A stretch of 40,169 nucleotides of DNA, taken from contig JBNGIQ010008577.1 in the NCBI GenBank assembly GCA_049999765.1, positions 72,795-112,963 on the forward strand, read 5' to 3'. A program made the position numbers and the translations under genes. The DNA comes from Phaeoceros laevis (lineage: Eukaryota > Anthocerotophyta > Anthocerotopsida > Notothyladales). Under the pieces are notes generated by a model that searched no databases, was not told where the DNA came from, and worked only from the letters and a program-made list of their open reading frames with translations. Positions 29,869 to 40,169 of this stretch are shown piece by piece; the first letter of the stretch is position 1, and each line of letters starts with the position of its first letter.

Positions 29869-30450
29869 ATGGACCAGCGCGGACGCGGGTGGCACCGTTT
29901 GCCCACGAGTCAACAGAACGCATTACTCCAGACGCCTTATCACAGAGGACGAGGGCGGCGGACGCTTCCCAGTGATTCCCTGTTTGACCACCTGAGTTGC
30001 AACGCTTCTCAAGGGCACCAACGCCACGTGCATCAAAAGCGCCGAGGCCGAGCACCATCAAGAAATCAAGTTGGGCGGCCATACCAGCATTCCAAGTGGC
30101 AGTCTTCACCAGCCAGACGCCGGAGCGGCAGCTCCCCCTGCAACCAGTAGTCTGCTTGTTCCCATGTGCTAGAAAGTGTCAGAGAACTCTCGCAATTGCT
30201 GTTGGATTTCAAAACCACTACACTTAAGAGATCCCAGCACTTGTTAGATACATTAGAACATTTGCGCACTAGAATAGATCAAGTAGACTCACATTTGTGC
30301 AGCCTCGACTTGAGATTGCTTGTCTGTTTGCAAAACCAGCACACTAACCATTTAAACCAAAGCGTATCACCTGTAGCAGGCACCACGACTACCAGAATAT
30401 GCTTGAATTGTGCACCTGAACTTGCAAAAGACAGTGCATCTGAAGTATGA
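29869..30450 (+). pseudogene. Basic/coiled-coil ORF upstream of gag, Copia-2
   Basis: From ATG 29869 (MDQRGRGWHRLPTSQQ) to TGA at 30448-30450, broken once by TAG at 30148-30150. The N-terminal 90 residues are Arg/Gln/Ser-rich. The C-terminal half is a likely coiled coil (LDTLEHLRTRIDQVDSHL). This matches the order and length (about 194 codons) of the Copia-1 ORF at 5597-6223. The gag ATG follows 9 bp after the stop. Confidence 0.6.
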
Positions 30451-30459
30451 CGATGCGGC

Positions 30460-33400
30460 ATGAGTGAGGATGGTGACTGGGACATTTTCGGCCAGTCACT
30501 AGAAGACGACGCCCTCTACACACTCGCATCTTTCTTCAGTATGTCGGAAGAGGATAGAGGTGGTGGTGGCGGTGGTGGAGGAGGTCGCCCAGACAAGAAG
30601 GCACTTGAAACATCACCAACAATCAAGATTGAGTTCAAGGAAAAAGACCGACTTACTAACGGGTCAAATTATGATGTGTGGGCACTTCGTATGAAGGGTC
30701 ACCGTGTCCTTATTGAGACGTCATTGTGGGGCTATGTTAGTGGCACCATTCCACGACCCGACAAAACGCCTGTAGAAATAGTGGCGCTTGAAGACCATCA
30801 GAGTTCTCCAGCACAGCTAGCTTAGGATGTTGTTGACGCGAGGACACAAACTGCAATTCGCATTGGACTTACCGAGTCAATGGTTTTGAGTACATCCTCG
30901 GCCAAAACCTCCAAGGAGATGTGGGAGCACTTGGCTCTTGTCTACCACTCGAAGGACATGATGTCCAGGATGACAATGCAAACCAAGTTGCATAATTGGA
31001 AGATGCAGGAGGGTCAACCGATTGACCAGTTTGTTTCACTGTTCAGGACAACACGTTTGCGCCTGAAGCAGTCAGGGAAGGCAGTTAGTGAGCAAGATGC
31101 ATGCTTGAGACTACTAGCTGCACTCCCTCCTAGCTACTCAAATTTTGTCACAAGTCAAAATGCGGTATCAAGACCTGCACAGCAGCTAGCATTGTTGACT
31201 GGACGTCAAGAGGAAGATTTTCAAACCCTGAACGTCAATGAGCTCGTAGGAGCTTTGATGCAAGAGGAGGCTAGCAGCTCTGCCTCAAAAAGTACTAGGG
31301 GACAGGCCCTCTATGCATCAGCATGGCCAAAGGGGCCACGAAAAATCTTCAACAAGCCATATCCGAGTAAAGGGAGAAGTGTCCCACCTGGCGATGCTTC
31401 CTCCAGCAAGAAGAGACCCGGAAATTGTAATTGGTGTGGCTTGCCTAATCATTGGGAGCACGACTGCCGGAAAAAGAAGAATAATGAGCCAAGGAGGGTA
31501 CCTATACCTGAAGCCAACATGGTGGCTAAGAAGGACAAGTCCTCCTCTCCTTCTGTTTTGCTGGTCCAGTCCATTAAGAGCTCCGAGTCCACAGAAATTG
31601 TGTCTAAGCCACGAGTCTCATTCCATGCACTTACTGTATGTTTAACAACCACAGAATCACATCAGTCTTTTTGGTACATCGACTCGGGGGCCACAGCACA
31701 TATTTGTCACGATAGGTCCGTGTTCACTGACTATGCTGCACACACCACTGGGCAAAATGTCGTGTTAGGCGATGATAGCGAGCTCACAATCAAGGGAGTG
31801 GGCACAATGCACTTACGTATGCAGCATGGAGGCACTTTAACCCTCTTAAATGTCTTGCACGTACCTACCATCATGAAAAATCTGCTGTCAGTCACGCAAC
31901 TCACATAAAACCACAGTTTTGAGGTTGTGTTTCACAGATCCATGTGTCTGATCAAGGAGTTAGGCAAAACAGTAGTTCTTGGGAAGCTGGTACATGATCT
32001 CTTCATGTTAAATGTCACCAGCCTTCTTGCTCCATCTGCACAAGTCGCAGGTGTTAGTGCTCATGTCTCAGACTCGGTAGTTACTAAAATCTGGCACATC
32101 AGGCTCGGCCATCCAAATCCGAAGAAGTTGAAGGACATGGCCAAGCAAGACTTGTATGCTGATGGGGTACCTGCTAACTTGAGCCCGTTACCTTTTTGTG
32201 AGGCATGCATTTATGGCAAATTGCCGAGAGCACCATATCCTAAAGGTGGAGGTACCAGGGCAACGGACCTACTCCACTTGGTACATGCAGATCTGTGTGG
32301 TCCTGTTTCTTCTCCATCTTTCGGCGGAGGTCTTTATTTTCTAACATTTATTGACGACTATAGCCGATATTCACAAGTCTATATCCTTAAGCACAAAAAC
32401 GAAGCTTTCGAGTGTTTTAAGGAATACAAGACCTTGGTGTAGAGACAAACCGGCAAGCAGTTGCGGTGCTTGAGAACTGATAATGGCAGAGAATTTGATT
32501 CCAACGAGTTCAATGCATACTGCAACAGCCTTGGGATAGCTCGTCAATTTACAGTTCCATACAGCTCTTCGCAAAATGGTGTTGCTGAAAGGCGCAACCG
32601 TTCTGCACAAAACATAGCACGGAGTATGATTAAGCAAGCCGGGTTATCTCTAGCCTATTGGGCAGAAGCCATATCTACAGCCAATTACCTTTACAATCGG
32701 CTGCCAGGTAAGTCTTCAGCTGGGAAGACTCCATATGAACTTTGGTGTGGCAGGAAGCCTACAGTGCAGCATCTGCGAGTGTTTGGTTCCCCTGCCTATG
32801 CTCATGTTCCTAAGGAGAGCGGCCAGCACATGAAACTTGCAGATAGAGCAGTTAAAATGGTGTTCATTGGATACAAAGATGGTGTGAAGGCCTATAAACT
32901 GTTTAATCCTGTCACACGACGTGCCTAGCATGCTCGAACAGTAGTTTTTGATGAGGCTTCTCTACTTGGGGTGAAGCCCACTGCTCCACAATCTGAAGCT
33001 CCCGAAGACGTACCTGGTGAGGTGGCGACGTTTGATTAGTCTCCCCATAGTATTCCTCAGTCTTCCGAGCTCCTGGACCTTTCCTGTGAAGAGGAGGAGG
33101 AGTTAGCACATATTGATCACATGGAGGCATCCCAGGAAAGTCATGAAGGGGTAGAGTCAGAAAACTCATCTGCTGCAACTGAGGTGTTAGTAGAAGAAGC
33201 ACCCGAAACAATGCATATTGACGCTATGCATCCGAATGATTTGTTGGAACCTGCAGACCCTCCAGCAGCATATGTTTCCACTAGACCCACCAGGACGAGG
33301 ATTGCACCAGTATACTTTGATCCTGGTCATTGGACTAGCAGGCATAGTCACACTGACTGGAGCACAGGGAAAGCAACAACTAGTGCTAGTGCAAAGAATG

Positions 33401-35123
33401 TGGAATCAGTGGGGGACACCTCAAAGGAAGATGACGACGATGTGTCAGCCCTGCTGACCTCTTTAAAGGGAGCGCCGTGTTTCAGTTTTAGTCGAGAGGA
33501 AGCCCAGGCACTTTGACAACTCCTCCTGATCCTGCAAATATGCGAGAGGCATTTAGTGGACCGGACAGCAAGCACTGGAAGCAAGTTGTGCAAGAGGAGT
33601 ATGATTCGTTGATTGAGAACTGTACCTGGTCTCTCCAAAAGCTTCCACCTGGCAGAAAAGCAATCTCATGTAAATGGGTATTCAAGACCAAGTTCCACTC
33701 GGATGGTACTATTGCTAGGTATAAGGCACGCCTGGTTGTGAGGGGCTTCTTGCAGCGGTATGGAGAAGATTACTTCGAGACTTTTGCTCCTGTCATGAAG
33801 TTCCCAACGTTGCGTTTAGTGATGGCTCTCGCAGCCCACAGTGACCTTGATCTCCATCAAATGGATGTCAAGACTGCTTTCCTGCATGGGACACTTGAGG
33901 AGGAACTTTATATGTCTCAGCCTGAGGGTTATGTACAGCCGGGGAAGGAGAACCTGGTGTATAAGCTGCACAAGACAATATATGGTCTTAAACAAAGCCC
34001 GAGGGCTTGGCATACACGCATTGATACCTTCTTGCTGAAATGTGGCTTCACCAAAGGGACTGCCGACTCTAATTTATACATGCTAAGAAGGAAGGACGCC
34101 TACCTACTCTTACTGGTGTACGTAGACGACTTGATCCTTGTAGCATCTACTAGTCCAGGTAGCTTACTACAAACTGTAAAAAATCTCTTGAAGTCTGAGT
34201 TCAATATGACTGATATCGGAGAGCTTAAGTGGTGCCTGGGTGTGGAAGTCACGAGAGATAGGGCAGCACGCACACTTACATTGTCTCAGAAAAAGTATAT
34301 CAACGATAGCTCGAGGAGAGTTAACATGTCTGAAGCACATGGCACAAACACTCCACTGATGTCCGGTGTAAGGCTATCAAAGGAACAATGTCCAAAGACT
34401 GAATCAGAAAGACTGGAGATGAGTCGGATCCCCTACAAACAAGCAGTTGGGACACTGATCTATCTACAGTGTCTCACCAGGGCCGACATTTCATTTGCAG
34501 TACATGTTGTCTCTCAATTTCTAGCAGACTATGGAATGGAACATTGGACGCAAGCAAAGCGTATTTTCAGATACCTCAAGCAAACTAAGGAGTACAGTAT
34601 CATATACCGGGCATCAGATAAGAAGTTGCTCTCATTAGTAGGATACTGTGACAGCGACTGGGCTGCCGATCCTGACAGCAGGAGGTCAGTCGCTGCATAC
34701 GTCTTCATGTTGGCAGGTGGACCCTTGGCATGGTCCTGCAAAAAGAATAGTAATATCTGCCTATCTAGTACAGAAGCAGAATATAAAACATTGACTGTTG
34801 CAGCCAAGGAGGCCATATGGGATCGCGGATGTCTTGAGGATACTGGACACAAGCAGGAATCACCTACAGTACTGCGCTGTGACAACCAGGGCGCAATTGC
34901 GCTTGCAGGGAATCCAGTTTACCATGCCCGAACTAAGCACATCGAGGTGCATCACCATTTCGTACGTGAGGCAGTGGCAAACGGAGAGATCACTCTGGAA
35001 TATGTCAATACATCTGAAAACACAGCAGATGTATTAACTAAGTCCCTACCAAGTGAAGTGCACCTACGGCACTGCATCAGCCTTGGATTGGTACCTGAAG
35101 ACAGCAAGGGCAAACAACATTAG
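30460..35123 (+). pseudogene. Copia-2 gag-pol polyprotein (near-intact)
   Basis: One frame runs from ATG 30460 to about 33510, shifts by one base and continues to TAG 35121-35123. Order: Gly-run leader, Gag (FKEKDRL, YDVWALRM), zinc knuckle CNWCGLPNHWEHDC, protease DSGATAHIC (31681), GAG-pre-integrase (HIRLGHPNPKKL, CEACIYGK), and integrase core (VHADLCGPVS, TDNGREF, NGVAERRN). RT with VKTAFLHGTLEEE and YVDD (34119-34130), and RNase H (CDSDWAAD, STEAEY, CDNQGAIAL), follow. Stops are TAG 30823, TAA 31906, TAG 32440, TAG 32926 and TAG 33037. RT and RNase H are uninterrupted for 530 residues. Confidence 0.95.
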
Positions 35124-35278
35124 CAGTCCTAGGCTAGTTAGGAAATTCATGCATGCATAAGGTGAGAGTGACAGAACGTACCTGCACCCACAAGCACGCA
35201 ATGCCATGATTGTCACACTTGAGCTTCACTGTCAGGCACTGCACATCACAAACACACCACAAATTCATCATGCACCAG

Positions 35279-35734
35279 TCAGTCCACACTAACGCACTGC
35301 ACAGTGGATAGCAACCTAGCTGGGATGGCGTTCTGGACAGGCATACCGTAGAAGTTGATGCAATTGGAGGGCGGGCTGGAGCGAATGCAAGTTCGCCTCA
35401 TCCTGAGACCTATTCTTCTGCATACAAAGGTTGCCGGAGCCCAATTTTCTCCAGAGCAGCGAAGCCGACATTCCCTATGACTGCCAACTGGGAGAAGCTC
35501 ACGGCGTTCAAGCGAAAGATGCTGGGATTCAGAGAAGGACAAGCAATTGTCTACCCACACGGCCGAGGCTGCAGCTTTCAAGTTTCGTGGTGAGAAATCT
35601 CTGTCCACCTCCAGTTCAGCGACCAAAGCTTCAAGGTGGCGCAGACACTCCCCAAGCTGGGCGACAAGCAAGCGTAGAAGCCTGGCAGCCATGCTCAACA
35701 GCGGCAGCAGTGGTGCAAGTAGCGTGAGCAACAT
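35279..35734 (-). CDS. Antisense ORF between pol and 3' LTR, Copia-2
   Basis: 151-residue frame antisense to the element. It begins MLLTLLAPLLPLLSMAARLL, a signal-like hydrophobic leader, and continues as a Cys/Arg-rich region. The plus strand is also open here, so chance is possible. Position and hydrophobic start match the antisense ORF of Copia-1. No family is recognised. Confidence 0.3.
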   Translation of the reverse strand: MLLTLLAPLLPLLSMAARLLRLLVAQLGECLRHLEALVAELEVDRDFSPRNLKAAASAVWVDNCLSFSESQHLSLERRELLPVGSHRECRLRCSGENWAPATFVCRRIGLRMRRTCIRSSPPSNCINFYGMPVQNAIPARLLSTVQCVSVD

Positions 35735-35804
35735 CTCAGCGCAAGTCGGAGCGCAAGCAGCTGGCGGCGCGAAGACAAGTGTCGAGAAAGTCGAAGTGTC
35801 GATT

Positions 35805-35813
35805 GAGTGGGGG
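35805..35813 (+). other. Copia-2 polypurine tract
   Basis: gagtggggg directly before the 3' LTR. Confidence 0.8.
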
Positions 35814-36060
35814 TATTGGGATTAGGTTTAGGATGTCTTTATATATTCAATCAACACTTAGTTGTTGGCCATGGTTATTTGAACCATGGTCAGTTAGATT
35901 ATGGTTGGGTAGTTATTAGTTTAATAACTACCTAAGCTAAGATATCAACAGTCACTTTCTTGTGGCTATGTAAGTCACGTTCATGTGACAAATCTATTCT
36001 ATTCATTCCATTCACAAGCTCGTCTCTCTCACTCGTGCGTCTGTATCAGCAATTGTAGCA
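35814..36060 (+). repeat. Copia-2 3' LTR
   Basis: 247 bp, same ends as the 5' LTR, followed by TACAG. Confidence 0.95.
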
Positions 36061-36400
36061 TACAGCAGAACAAGCAGCTGCACTCAGTAGAGAGTAAAAG
36101 AGGACTACTTCAAGTGAAGTAGTCCTGGGAGCTTGTCTCGTAAACATGTATGCAAAGGGTGGCCAGTCGGAATCTGCAAGCAAGCTGTTTGACAGTCTGC
36201 TCACAAGGGATGCAGTAACATGGTCAACCATCATGATAAACTCAACACAAGCTTGTGCAATTGCTGGGCTCTACAACAGGGCAGTCAGCTGCACTTAAGC
36301 GATTGTGGAAAGAGGGCTACTTGAGGTGACGTAGTGGGAACCTGTCTCGTGAATATGTATGCAAATGAACCAATGCCACCACACCCATCGTCATTTAGTA
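36061..36400 (+). pseudogene. Degenerate PPR repeat cluster, continued after Copia-2
   Basis: Continues the interrupted unit: cagaacaagcagctgcactc follows ctctacag of 29180-29187 once Copia-2 is removed. A second unit starts at about 36250 (gcttgtgcaattgctggg, ctacaacagggcag). Stops and shifts are present in all frames. Confidence 0.7.
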
Positions 36401-37330
36401 GATCACTTCAAAGATGGCTTTCAGGTCGCCTGGACATGGTGGCCTTTATGGGTCTCCTCCGGGCTGTGGCAGGGGCGGGCTGGGCAGGTCCGCTGCCCAG
36501 TATAGCCTCACGATGCTGGTATGGCGTGCTTTTGGGGGCATACTATGCCCAGGGGTAGTACCTGCTCCAGGGCATGGCGGCACCGGGCCTGTTGGCTGCT
36601 GGTTTCCAGCATCTGGGGTAGTTTGGTTAGAAGAAGCGCATGGCGTCGCGCTGGGACCCCGCAATGCTACACATGACTGAAGCTAGCCATGCTTGTGTAT
36701 TCAAAGTGTAGCTTAGAAGTTTGCGTGGAAGACCGCCCACGCCCCACAGGCCAGTTTGCTTGGGCTTGGCAAGCCCGGCATCTCCAGTGTTGTCCAGCTT
36801 GCAGCCTCATCAATGCTTAGTACCGAGCTCTCAGCTACCGAGCGCAATGCAGCCCTGGCTCACGTCACTCAAAACTCGCAAAATCAGCCATCGTAGAAGA
36901 GAAACAGATGCCATAACTAGAAAGTGTCGGAAAAACCTCGCGCTCGCGTGAAAAAATGAGCGTGCGATAGTAGGTGTGTGCTTACTTACGAAAATGATAG
37001 GCAGGCACTATAAGTGCGCCATTTATTTCGCCTAAGTGCTCGGAATCGCATATCGCCCCCTGGGATGGCTTGGTTTGGTTACTTTCAGCCAGAAGAGGGC
37101 TCGGTCGGGCTAGCCGCGACGGCGACCGTGCGGCAAGCCTTTTTTTAGCCCACCCCATGCTGTGCGGGGCCGCGCGGTGATCGTGGTCGGTCCGCAAAAG
37201 GCTATGTGAATGGGCCATCAGCCAGCCTCGCAGCTGGCTCAGTCCTGGCCGAGCTCTTGAAATTCGAGTCTCGTCCAGCGAATAATGATTTGTAACTTTT
37301 TTCCCGATTTTCAGTTAGGAAAACTATGAA
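36401..37330. other. GC-rich region without recognised genes
   Basis: Open frames here lack recognisable domains and look like products of high GC content. The plus strand at about 37230-37280 has tggctcagtcctgg and aattcgagtctcg, resembling pol III box A and box B of a tRNA-derived SINE head. No poly(A) tail or target duplication was found. Confidence 0.3.
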
Positions 37331-37454
37331 CACTTCTCACTAACTGTATACAGCAGGGCTAGCAGTGGATGCTAGCCTAAGAAAAACAAACTTCACTTGT
37401 GAATTAGGGTGAAATAAAGAGGACGGGCTGTGTCTTTCTAAAGCTTGTACCAGT

Positions 37455-37592
37455 ACTGGTGTTGTACAGCATAGAATGCTAGTGCTGTACAACATAGAAT
37501 GCTGGTGCTGTACAGCATAGAATGCTGGTGTTGTACAGCATAGAATGCTGGTGCTGTATAGCATAGAATGCTGGTGCTGTACATCATAGAAG
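37455..37592. repeat. 23-bp minisatellite, six copies
   Basis: Units start at 37455, 37478, 37501, 37524, 37547 and 37570; consensus gctggtgctgtacagcatag plus aat. The unit resembles the ggtgctctacagcagg motif of the adjacent PPR copies. It is not a CRISPR array: units abut without spacers. Confidence 0.95.
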
Positions 37593-37800
37593 GCGGTTGC
37601 ATGCAGGCATCGTAAGAAGAGGATTGCTTCAAACTTGTCTTCCGCAAGAGCGGTAGACGTGAAATCTGGTAGACTAGTCCACGCCGATGCCTTGTAATCT
37701 TGTTTTGTGAACTCCTGCTGGTCTCATAGACATGTATGCCAAATGTGACCAGTTGGAATACGCATGCGGCACAATGTTTGACATATTTTCTATGCACATT
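37593..37800 (+). pseudogene. PPR remnant
   Basis: Contains cgtaagaagaggattgcttc (compare IVKRGLL) and a stretch readable as DMYAKCDQLEYACGTMFDIF, a PPR second helix and the start of the next unit. Single, broken copy. Confidence 0.5.
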
Positions 37801-38022
37801 ATATGTTGGCAAATAAAATGGCAAGCAACAGAAAACCTACAAAGCGGATCACAAGATTGGAAAGAAGAAAACCAGGTAAGTTTATGCAATAATTTTTTTT
37901 AAGATTATAAGATACAATTAGCAGAATCCTTTTCTTGTTCTCGATCTCAGAATCTCATCAAATGTCTAATGCCTATCTAATGTATTATATGATATTATTA
38001 GCATAATAATGCTCTTGATCTT

Positions 38023-38130
38023 ATTCTCAATCTCATATACTCATTCTCAATCTCATATGGCACCCCGCTTTAAGGGTGCTCTTCCATCTGACGCATGAAC
38101 TTAATCACAAATCCAATTCTCAATCTCATG
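38023..38130. repeat. Short repeats of attctcaatctcat
   Basis: Copies at about 38023 and 38043 (20-bp period) and again near 38114, in an AT-rich stretch with no ORF. Confidence 0.7.
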
Positions 38131-38187
38131 GAAATTTATATTATATCTTAGATATACAAATTATATAACTTGTATATATAACTCCTA

Positions 38188-38275
38188 AAGGCTTGTGCAA
38201 GTGTTGGTGCTCTACAGCAGGGCAGGTACATTCAAGGATCGTGGAAAGAGGACTACTTGAAGGTGACATAGCTCG
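38188..38275 (+). pseudogene. PPR remnant
   Basis: aggcttgtgcaagtgttgg, tgctctacagcagggcagg and gtggaaagaggactacttg align with the ACAS-LQQG-IVKRGLL part of the cluster units. No further unit follows to the right. Confidence 0.55.
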
Positions 38276-38640
38276 TTATTTGGAACCACATATTCTCTGA
38301 ATTCTTGTTTTGATGCAAAGAATGATCTTCATATTAAAGTCAAAAGTAGATATGTGGTTACCAGGAATTCCTCCAATAGCTCGTACTCAACATTACTTGT
38401 CAAACAAGTCTACTTGAGGCATGTCTAATCATAAATGTAGGAGCCCTTCTTAAGGACAAACAACTTTTGCCGATAGTGGAAAGAAAGGTAATAGTGTTGT
38501 AGTAATAGCAGGGGGTCAATCTACAAGTATGTTTTCACATGCGTATGCAAGCTTTTTCAATGAGCTTCAATGATTCCCTGGAAATTGGTTTTGCTCCTCA
38601 AGTAGCTAGCAGTTGGATGAACTTGGATCTAAACTTGTAA

Positions 38641-38815
38641 AATCCTCACGATATCTAGATTTCTGCAATCGAGCTGAGGTCAACTTTATAGGCTGAGTTA
38701 TTGTAGAAACTTGAAGTTCTATGTTTATATAATCCTCCCGGTATCTACATTTCTATAGCCAAGCTAAGGTCAACTCTACAGACTGAGTTGGTGAAGAACT
38801 TGATGTTCTATGTTT
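38641..38815. repeat. 90-bp diverged tandem duplication
   Basis: Copies at 38641 and 38731 share aatcctc-c-g-tatct, gaggtcaact / aaggtcaact and ttctatgttt, with scattered substitutions. Confidence 0.8.
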
Positions 38816-39590
38816 CGACAATGTCTGAGTGTGCTGCCAACTCTGGACTGATGTGTGTGTCCTGCACTTCCACATTTCGCACAGCTGTATACAAGGCAAG
38901 TACGACTCTAGGTCACATACAAAACGGCCCTTACGACCCTGGCCCTCCCCTTCCCACATCTCTCTGGAGGATGGTTTCCCTGACAATTTGACATCGTCCC
39001 TCGGGATACACGCTTAAATGGGTGAGAAAAATTTCCAGTGTGAGGATATATTAGTGGGCAATTGACTGGTGTGGATATGCATGTGATGTTGTCAACTCTG
39101 CCTTCTTGTGTGAACATTTCAAGAAGAGCTTTGCAGACAAGCACATTAAATTGGGCAACCGTGTTCATACCTTTGCAGTCAAATATTGGCACCATTCAGA
39201 CAACATTGTTGGCCAACTACATTATTGGCTTTACCGGTTCGCTGTACTGGACTGTTATATATAGGCCTCAATCGTTCAAGCACATGCATAAAAGAAAAAA
39301 ACTGATAGAGACTCAATAACTATCTTGATTATGAATGAGTTAGTTGTCTAACCAGAGAACCACATAACCATTAGTTATGTAGCCTGTGTCTAGCCACACC
39401 TAGCTAGGTGCTCCCCATGATATTAAGATACTTAAATTTATGTGCAAGGTTGACTTTGAGAAAGTACGGCGCATGATGAGGACCTAGCCTGATGTAGATG
39501 TGGATCATCTTTCAATACAAAGTTACTAAAGTTTTATATATAACTTATATATAAAAGCTATTAAATGTTCTAGTATACATGCATAACTTA
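38816..39590. other. Region with no recognised feature
   Basis: Short open frames on both strands show no domain, codon pattern or splice signals I can support. A TATA-like tatatata stretch at 39255-39264 is isolated. Confidence 0.4.
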
Positions 39591-39596
39591 GTTACG

Positions 39597-39760
39597 GGAA
39601 ACGCGTTTCCTCCAGCTTAGAAATGCAAGAAACGCTTTTCTGTGTTTCCACGTTTCGCGTTTCCAGGTTTCTAGAGCGTTTTCAAAATAATGCCATGATC
39701 GCAATAAAGGCGCGAAACGCCATGCGGAACGCTGAAACACATTTCTTAAAAAAGGAGTTA
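39597..39760. repeat. Cluster of GAAACGC motifs in both orientations
   Basis: Begins with the 14-bp perfect palindrome ggaaacgcgtttcc (39597-39610). gaaacgc or its complement then recurs at least five times up to about 39740 (gaaacgctttt, gtttcgcgtttcc, gcgaaacgcc, gaacgctgaaac). Confidence 0.7.
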
Positions 39761-40033
39761 CTTGAAGTCGCGTGAGTTCAAGCAAGCCATGCTCAGCTGA
39801 TCCTGGGCGTGCTCAAGCCATGCCTGATCCTGGGCGCGCTCCCTTGCCTGGTATCGCACTCCCCGGATCGATCCTTGCATCGCACCATGCTTGGGCGCGG
39901 TCTCCAGCAGCCGCTCTGCTTCCCAATCCAGCCAAGTGCTCCACTCATGCCCTTGAGGTAGCCTGTGAGCAGCAACAGCCTGCTACCCTCGAGGCAGCCT
40001 ATGAGCAAGCCCGGGCTCCAATCGCTACTGACA

Positions 40034-40169
40034 TCCCCATCCCAGTAGTGATTCGCCAAGTAGTTTGCCCTTTAAGATTTTAACTGCCCACCTCTACGCG
40101 TCCCCCATCCCAGTAGTGATTCGCCAAGTAGTTTGCCCCCCTTTAAGATTTTAACTGCCCGCCCTACAC
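40034..40169. repeat. 68-bp tandem duplication at the window edge
   Basis: A unit with catcccagtagtgattcgcc and ttaagattttaactgccc starts at 40038 and 40106. The second copy differs by a few added C and runs to the edge; more copies may follow. Confidence 0.88.

Larger units (their letters stand above)
29188..36060 (+). mobile_element. Copia-2 LTR retrotransposon, complete
   Basis: 6,873 bp with 247-bp LTRs at 29188-29434 and 35814-36060, flanked by TACAG at 29183-29187 and 36061-36065. About 7 differences between LTRs (2.8%), all transitions. Ends are TATTGGG...GTAGCA. Domain order is Ty1/copia. It is a relative of Copia-1 (same leader layout, similar gag) but with unrelated LTR sequence. 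It inserted into the ctctacagcag motif of a PPR unit. Confidence 0.95.

Noticed and set aside
36334-36680. ORFs rich in Gly, Ala and Pro
   Set aside because: They fall in a GC-rich block after the PPR remnant and show no family signature on either strand.
37455-37592. CRISPR-like array
   Set aside because: Six units abut directly with no spacers, in a plant genome.
37438-37824. 128-codon minus-strand ORF with repeated HSMLYST-like units
   Set aside because: Produced by the 23-bp minisatellite read in one frame; no domain and no start context.
39772-40083. 103-codon Pro/Ala-rich plus-strand ORF
   Set aside because: Built from short local repeats of ctgatcctgggcg and the 68-bp unit; no recognisable protein.

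Overview
The window looks like nuclear DNA of a land plant that makes motile, flagellated sperm, most probably a fern. Genes have short spliceosomal introns. There is a C2CD3-like centriole gene, a pheophorbide-a-oxygenase-like plastid Rieske gene, a decayed cluster of plant-type PPR repeats, and two Copia retrotransposons primed by initiator-Met tRNA. C2CD3 is a cilium and basal-body protein, which argues against a flowering plant. The fern assignment is inference; a lycophyte, bryophyte or cycad is not excluded.

Layout. 1-2439 (minus): 5' part of a C2CD3-like gene in four exons, running off the left edge. 3441-4229 (minus): a short GIY-YIG nuclease-like frame split by a 534-bp tRNA-derived SINE (3577-4110) with a 12-bp target duplication. 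4232-5121 and 27224-27780 (minus): the two halves of a Rieske oxygenase gene of the PAO/PTC52 family. A Copia element (Copia-1, 5122-27223, target duplication CCTTG) sits inside one of its exons, and the exon reads in frame once the element is removed. Copia-1 is itself split by an insertion of about 14.9 kb (about 7922-22789).

That insertion is the most unusual part. On the minus strand it carries a LINE: ORF1 with coiled coil and RRM-like segment, apparently interrupted by a 108-bp intron, then ORF2 with APE endonuclease, reverse transcriptase and CCHC finger. Also on the minus strand are a proline-rich ORF, an ORF with two F-box/zinc-finger modules, and two viroplasmin (RNase H1 N-terminal) domains. 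Antisense to these lies a clean five-exon viroplasmin-RNase HI gene (14532-15874) that keeps all four DEDD residues. It may be one giant LINE with cargo, or a stack of several insertions.

27850-29187 and 36061-38275 (plus): degenerate PPR copies, interrupted by a complete second element (Copia-2, 29188-36060, target duplication TACAG). Both Copia elements have TA...CA LTR ends. Both also have the same leader: a 58-codon ORF just after the primer-binding site, a basic plus helical ORF of about 200 codons, then gag-pol. Each also has an antisense ORF between pol and the 3' LTR.

Almost every element ORF is broken by stops, mostly TAG. Most fit C-to-T decay of CAG, CAA, CGA or TGG codons, as expected from cytosine methylation. 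A 400-N gap (26611-27010) lies inside the 3' LTR of Copia-1; comparison with the 5' LTR predicts only about 30 bp missing. The right end (36.4-40.2 kb) is non-coding and rich in local tandem repeats.
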